Below, piece after piece: positions 4,842-7,527 of a stretch of 7,527 bases of DNA (position 1 is the stretch's first letter; every line of letters starts with the position of its first letter). Below the pieces are notes generated by a model, which saw nothing but the letters and a program-made list of their open reading frames with translations, did not search any database and was not told where the DNA came from. A program made the translations under genes and the position numbers. Source of the stretch: DAOUMF01 sp034411955 (GTDB lineage Bacteria > Chloroflexota > Dehalococcoidia > SM23-28-2 > RBG-16-64-32); assembly GCA_034411955.1 (NCBI GenBank), contig DAOUMF010000158.1:1-7527 (forward strand). The letters are read 5' to 3'.

Positions 4842-5407
4842 GTCTCGCCCCTACCAGGGCCGCCCGTGCCCTCAAGCCAGCTCCATTCTCTTTCATGCGC
4901 TGCATTCAGGACGCGGTGTGGGTTCTCACGATCGAAATCCCACTGCAATGGGTTGAACCTGATGTACTCCCGCACGCGTCGCAGCTCATCCTCGTTACGG
5001 ATGATCCGCTCGTAATAGTTGCGCTGCCAAACCGGTGCCCCAGGCGTGCCAAGAATCTCGTTCACCGGCTTCGTCACGGCAGACTTGAAGGAACGCACGA
5101 TGGCCCCCAGAGAACCGGGTGCCACGGAGGGGGTTTGTAGGGACGCAGCATGCTGCGTCCCTACCGCTGTGTTTGCCCCCACGATCCAAAGAATCCCATG
5201 CACGTGATTAGGCATGATGACGAACTCATCCGTCGCTGCATTGGGGAAATGATGTCGTGTCTGATTCCACCTCTCCTCCACCAGATGGCGCACTTCCGGC
5301 GCGTCGAATATGCAACGTCTGCCATGGGCGCAGACTGTGACGAAGTAGGCCCCCGGAGACGTGTAATCGTACGCGGGCAGGCGGACGGAGCGGCGACGTT
5401 CGGTCAC
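4799..5407 (-). CDS. REP-associated tyrosine transposase (RAYT, IS200-like TnpA fold)
   Basis: A 202-residue protein of the Y1 HUH transposase superfamily, REP-associated type, which cuts single-stranded DNA at REP hairpins. Seen: the N-terminal strand GAYFVTVCAHGRRCIF (19-34), the metal-binding HUH motif MPNHVHGI (H68, H70), LGAIVRSFKSAVTK (100-113), WQRNYYERIIRNEDEL (127-142) and YIRFNP (148-153). Y148 is the likely catalytic tyrosine by family pattern, with Y131 or Y132 as alternatives. Length is typical. The GTG at 5407 is chosen because no ATG lies between the end of the upstream PEBP gene and the HUH motif; a longer frame up to 5722 is only a shadow of the PEBP gene. It begins 4 nt after PEBP and overlaps the Rid gene by 43 nt. 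Residues 82-90 (VGTQHAASL) and the C-terminal GETCLAPT are read from REP palindromes. No frameshift is seen. Confidence 0.92.
   Translation of the reverse strand: MTERRRSVRLPAYDYTSPGAYFVTVCAHGRRCIFDAPEVRHLVEERWNQTRHHFPNAATDEFVIMPNHVHGILWIVGANTAVGTQHAASLQTPSVAPGSLGAIVRSFKSAVTKPVNEILGTPGAPVWQRNYYERIIRNEDELRRVREYIRFNPLQWDFDRENPHRVLNAAHEREWSWLEGTGGPGRGETCLAPTPVAEGQRS
4827..4854. repeat. REP-like 28-bp palindrome at the transposase end / Rid start
   Basis: Arms GTAGGGGCGAG and CTCGCCCCTAC pair perfectly over 11 bp around a six-base centre containing CATG. It belongs to the same family as the palindrome at 5137-5164. It overlaps the 3' end of the transposase gene (read as GRGETCLAPT). On the minus strand it provides AGGGG (4852-4848), 6 nt before the ATG (4841-4839) of the Rid gene. 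If the RNA hairpin forms, that Shine-Dalgarno sequence is paired and the AUG sits in or next to the loop. Confidence 0.85.
5137..5164. repeat. Perfect 28-bp REP-like palindrome inside the transposase gene
   Basis: Perfect self-complementarity over 28 bp: half-site GTAGGGACGCAGCA followed by its reverse complement. In the transposase frame it reads VGTQHAASLQ (82-91), between the HUH strand and the SLGAIVRSFKS helix. It shares the ends GTAGGG/CCCTAC and the CATG centre with the palindrome at 4827-4854. Confidence 0.93.
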
Positions 5408-5411
5408 GGCG

Positions 5412-6011
5412 TCACCGTCCGTAGCTGCCCACAAGCTGCGCCTCCGCCAGCACGTGGCCCTGCACGGCGTCGAGGACGTCCTCCTTCGACGCTCCCGGAC
5501 CCAGGTCAAGGAGCCCATCCAGCGCGTAGAGGGTGAACTGGTAGCGATGCGCGGGTCCGGACGGCGGGCATGGCCCCCCATAGCCGATATCGCCGAAATC
5601 GTTCCGGCCCTGCAACCCGCCCGATTGCGGACGCTCCGTCTTCTCCACCCCCTCCGGCAGGCTCCCGGCGCCGGTGGGTATGTTGTACGCCACCCAGTGC
5701 GTGAAGACGCCTCCCGGAGCATCCGGGTCGTCCACTATGAGCACGTACGATTGCGTGTCCTGAGGAGCGTCACTCCATGAGAGGGCAGGCGAGGTGTCCT
5801 CCCCGTCGCAGGTGAAACGAGGCGGGACCGCCTCGTCGGGGCCGAACGCATCGCTGCGCACGGACAAGGCCGCGACCCCCCCGTCATCCGCCGCTGTCTC
5901 CGTCACGGAAGGCGACTCCGTAGGCGTCTCCGCTCCATCCCCGCAGGCCGCGATCAGGAGCCCCGCCACCAGCCAGCTGCAAAGGGATCCCTTGATCGCT
6001 GTCTTTGTCAT
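5412..6011 (-). CDS. PEBP-family (YbhB/YbcL-like) lipoprotein
   Basis: A 199-residue protein of the phosphatidylethanolamine-binding protein family, bacterial YbhB/YbcL type; the biochemical role in bacteria is mostly unknown. Seen: an N-terminal signal MTKTAIKGSLCSWLVAGLL followed by the lipobox LIAAC, so Cys23 should be lipidated and the protein anchored on the outer face of the cytoplasmic membrane. An acidic Thr/Ser/Glu-rich tether (about 24-45) follows, then the PEBP domain: TSPALSWSDAP (73-83), DDPDAPGGVFTHW (94-106) and GYGGPCPPSGPAHRYQFTLYALD (143-165), which form the family's conserved anion-binding pocket. The ATG at 6011 is preferred to the TTG at 6047 because it places the basic residues and signal peptide normally and avoids overlap with ruvB, whose stop is 26 nt upstream. 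It is probably transcribed with ruvB; a functional link is not implied. Confidence 0.93.
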   Translation of the reverse strand: MTKTAIKGSLCSWLVAGLLIAACGDGAETPTESPSVTETAADDGGVAALSVRSDAFGPDEAVPPRFTCDGEDTSPALSWSDAPQDTQSYVLIVDDPDAPGGVFTHWVAYNIPTGAGSLPEGVEKTERPQSGGLQGRNDFGDIGYGGPCPPSGPAHRYQFTLYALDGLLDLGPGASKEDVLDAVQGHVLAEAQLVGSYGR

Positions 6012-6037
6012 CTGACGGCGATGCCTGTCCACCAGCG

Positions 6038-7069
6038 CTATTCCCAAAGCCCCTTCTGGAGTTGCTGCGGCACCTCCAGTCCCAGGTGTCCATAGGCGTG
6101 GCGGGTCGCCACCCGCCCCCGCGGCGTGCGCTGGAGAAAGCCCACCTGCATCAGGTACGGCTCGTACACGTCCATGATGGTGTCCGCCTCCTCCGAGATG
6201 GAGGCGGCGATCGTCTCGATCCCCACCGGCCCCCCGTCGAACTTCTCGATGATGGTGCGCAGCACCTTGTGGTCCACCTCGTCCAGGCCCATCTCGTCCA
6301 CGTCCAGCCGACCCAGCGCCTCCCGGGCCACGTCCGGCGTGATCACGCCCGCCGCCCGCACCTGCGCGTAGTCCCGCACGCGACGCAGCAGCCGGTTGGC
6401 CACCCGCGGCGTGCCCCGGGCCCGGCGGGCGATCTCGCCCGCGCCCTCGTCCTCGATCGGGATGTCGAGGATCGCGGCGCTCCGACGCACGATGGCGGCG
6501 ATCGCCTCCTGGTCGTAGAAGTCCAGCCGGTACACGGCCCCGAAGCGGTCCCGCAGCGGCGGGCTCAGCATCGCGTAGCGCGTGGTCGCCCCGATGAAGG
6601 TGAAGCGCGGCACCGACAGGCGCACGCTGCGGGCGCCCGGCCCCCGTCCCAGCACGATGTCCAGCGCGAAGTCCTCCATCGCCGGGTACAGCACCTCCTC
6701 CGCCGCCCGCGGCAGCCGGTGCACTTCGTCGATGAACAGGACGTCCTGCTCCTGGAGGTTCGTTAGGATCGCCGCCAGGTCACCTGCCCGCTCGATCGCA
6801 GGGCCAGACGTTACCCGGATCGACACCGACATCTCGTGAGCGATGATGTGGGCCAGTGTTGTCTTGCCCAGCCCTGGCGGCCCGTACAGCAGAAGGTGGT
6901 CCAGCGCCTCCTGCCGCTGCTGGGCGGCGGCGATGCCGATGCTCAGGTTATCCTTCAGCTTCTCCTGGCCGATGAACTCCTCCAGCCGACGCGGCCGCAG
7001 GGTGGTATCCAGCGCCAGGTCGTCTTCCTGGAGCTTGCCGGAGGTGATCCGCGTCGCTGCGCTGTCCAT
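6038..7069 (-). CDS. ruvB: Holliday junction branch migration ATPase RuvB
   Basis: A 343-residue AAA+ helicase motor that, with RuvA, drives branch migration of Holliday junctions before RuvC cleavage in recombinational repair. Seen in order: LRPRRLEEFIGQEKLKDNL (24-42), Walker A GPPGLGKT (63-70), TSGPAIERAGDLAAIL (87-102), Walker B FIDEVHRL (112-119), sensor 1 GATTRYAML (160-168), arginine-finger region LRDRFG (172-177), sensor 2 region RGTPRVANRLLRRVRDYA, and the C-terminal winged-helix end QVGFLQRTPRGRVAT followed by AYGHLGL. Length is normal and the gene looks intact. The usual family string after GATTR is AG; here it is YA, a small deviation. The ATG at 7069 follows a 33-nt leader and a near-consensus promoter. 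ruvA and ruvC are not adjacent in this window. Confidence 0.98.
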   Translation of the reverse strand: MDSAATRITSGKLQEDDLALDTTLRPRRLEEFIGQEKLKDNLSIGIAAAQQRQEALDHLLLYGPPGLGKTTLAHIIAHEMSVSIRVTSGPAIERAGDLAAILTNLQEQDVLFIDEVHRLPRAAEEVLYPAMEDFALDIVLGRGPGARSVRLSVPRFTFIGATTRYAMLSPPLRDRFGAVYRLDFYDQEAIAAIVRRSAAILDIPIEDEGAGEIARRARGTPRVANRLLRRVRDYAQVRAAGVITPDVAREALGRLDVDEMGLDEVDHKVLRTIIEKFDGGPVGIETIAASISEEADTIMDVYEPYLMQVGFLQRTPRGRVATRHAYGHLGLEVPQQLQKGLWE

Positions 7070-7102
7070 GTCTGAATCGAATAGTTGTGCTGGTTTTCGC
7101 CC

Positions 7103-7130
7103 ATTATAGCCTCCGCAGGGGGCTTGTAAA
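7103..7130 (-). promoter_or_regulatory. Sigma70-like promoter of ruvB
   Basis: On the minus strand, -35 TTTACA (7130-7125; 5 of 6 to TTGACA), a 16-nt spacer, and -10 TATAAT (7108-7103; perfect). The ruvB ATG at 7069 lies 33 nt after the -10. No LexA-type operator is recognised in or beside it. Confidence 0.8.
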
Positions 7131-7151
7131 AGCCCGCGCCTCAGTTATAAT
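7124..7151 (+). promoter_or_regulatory. Sigma70-like promoter of the small CPSC-protein gene
   Basis: -35 TTGTAA (7124-7129; 4 of 6), a 16-nt spacer, and -10 TATAAT (7146-7151; perfect). The ATG at 7212 is 60 nt further on. Its -35 overlaps the ruvB -35 on the other strand by five base pairs. Confidence 0.7.
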
Positions 7152-7199
7152 CTCTCGGAACGGCATGCCTTTTGCATCTCGTGCGCCCCCCCGCACCAC

Positions 7200-7206
7200 G
7201 GAGGAG
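7200..7206 (+). promoter_or_regulatory. Strong Shine-Dalgarno sequence
   Basis: GGAGGAG ends 5 nt before the ATG at 7212. It supports the short downstream frame as a real gene and is the clearest ribosome binding site in the window. Confidence 0.85.
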
Positions 7207-7211
7207 ACGAT

Positions 7212-7421
7212 ATGCAATATCCTGCGCGCGGCGGTCACACCGAGCTGCCGCCGGAGGTGCTCTCCCAAGACGTCGAGCTGTATCACCTCTGCCCGTCCTG
7301 CGGGAACCGCTACCTCCAGAGCGTCAGCATTCAGGAGCTGATCGACCGCATACAGGAAGGAAACCTGGTAGACCGCGTCCAAGGCGACGCCGCGGACGCC
7401 CCCGGACGGCGTGACGACTGA
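7212..7421 (+). CDS. Small hypothetical protein with a CPSC motif
   Basis: A 69-residue protein that I do not recognise. Seen: a central YHLCPSCGNRYLQSVS, with a single C-x-x-C pair of the kind found in half of a zinc ribbon, then a helix-like IQELIDRIQEGNLVDRV and a charged C-terminal tail. Only two cysteines are present, so zinc would need a His (a His lies two residues before the first Cys) or a second subunit; this is inference. The gene is supported by a perfect -10, a strong Shine-Dalgarno sequence with correct spacing, and tight coupling to the next gene, whose GTG at 7411 overlaps its end by 11 nt. It may act with that hydrolase, or the two may only share a transcript. Confidence 0.8.
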   Translation: MQYPARGGHTELPPEVLSQDVELYHLCPSCGNRYLQSVSIQELIDRIQEGNLVDRVQGDAADAPGRRDD

Positions 7422-7527
7422 GGTGCCTACCCTCCGCGCCAACGGCATCCAGATCTACTACGAGTTGCACGACGGCGGCCCGGGCACGCCCCTGGTCATG
7501 ACCCACGGCTTCGCCGGGCCCACCGAG
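7411..7527 (+). CDS. Alpha/beta hydrolase, N-terminus only (cut by window edge)
   Basis: The first 39 residues of an alpha/beta-hydrolase-fold enzyme. Seen: PTLRANGIQIYYELHD, the usual first strands in which the substrate-facing sheet begins, then TPLVMTHGFAGPTE, where the HG motif forms the oxyanion hole after strand 3. The nucleophile, acid and histidine lie beyond the window, so activity and substrate cannot be judged. The start is either GTG 7411 (MTTEVPTLR) or GTG 7423 (MPTLR). The first overlaps the upstream stop by 11 nt and the second begins just after it; both suggest translational coupling with the small CPSC gene. Unlike the two cyclase fusions on the left, the HG motif here is canonical. 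Confidence 0.85.
   Translation, partial: MTTEVPTLRANGIQIYYELHDGGPGTPLVMTHGFAGPTE

Noticed and set aside
4799..5407. Complete IS200/IS605 insertion sequence with TnpB
   Set aside because: No tnpB-like gene is present, and the protein has the RAYT pattern with REP palindromes rather than IS ends.
5408..5722. N-terminal extension of the transposase frame, about 105 residues
   Set aside because: It overlaps the PEBP gene in another frame, is Arg/Ser-rich and matches no RAYT feature. The GTG at 5407 fits family length.
6012..6047. TTG start of the PEBP gene overlapping ruvB
   Set aside because: It would place 12 residues before a normal lipoprotein signal peptide. The ATG at 6011 gives a standard signal and spacing.

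Overview
This is a GC-rich bacterial window with eight genes in a row on the minus strand (about 7069 down to 1) and the start of a divergent plus-strand pair at the right end (7212 onward). There is no rRNA, tRNA or CRISPR. The GC content, the fusions of an alpha/beta-hydrolase fold to a class III cyclase, and the dispersed short palindromes would fit a Chloroflexota-type environmental genome. That taxonomic guess is weak and no marker here settles it.

Right part (about 5400-7527). ruvB (Holliday junction helicase motor) and a small CPSC-containing protein are transcribed divergently from back-to-back sigma70-like promoters whose -35 hexamers overlap. The small gene overlaps the start of a truncated alpha/beta hydrolase. 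Downstream of ruvB on the minus strand is a PEBP/YbhB-family lipoprotein gene.

Middle part (about 4150-5410). A REP-associated tyrosine transposase (RAYT, IS200-like HUH fold) starts 4 nt after the PEBP gene. A perfect 28-bp palindrome lies in frame inside the transposase gene, and a second, covarying palindrome lies at its 3' end. The second palindrome carries the only usable start codon and Shine-Dalgarno sequence of the overlapping Rid-family gene, so the mobile repeat appears to have become that gene's translation start. After the Rid gene comes a 182-bp highly folded intergenic element with 18-bp inverted ends, each end a G-quadruplex-type tract.

Left part (1-4145). Two paralogous proteins, each an N-terminal alpha/beta-hydrolase fold joined to a C-terminal class III nucleotide cyclase domain, flank an EamA/DMT-type transporter; a truncated GNAT acetyltransferase follows. 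By eye both hydrolase domains have lost the catalytic triad, which suggests ligand sensing rather than hydrolysis. One paralog carries a 27-nt in-frame gain caused by a different palindromic repeat, and a diverged copy of that repeat sits in the 182-bp element. Both cyclase genes have a -10-like hexamer exactly 9 nt before the ATG.

The most noteworthy theme is how short palindromic repeats of two families have entered coding sequence: inside a RAYT, inside a cyclase, and as the start region of a Rid gene.
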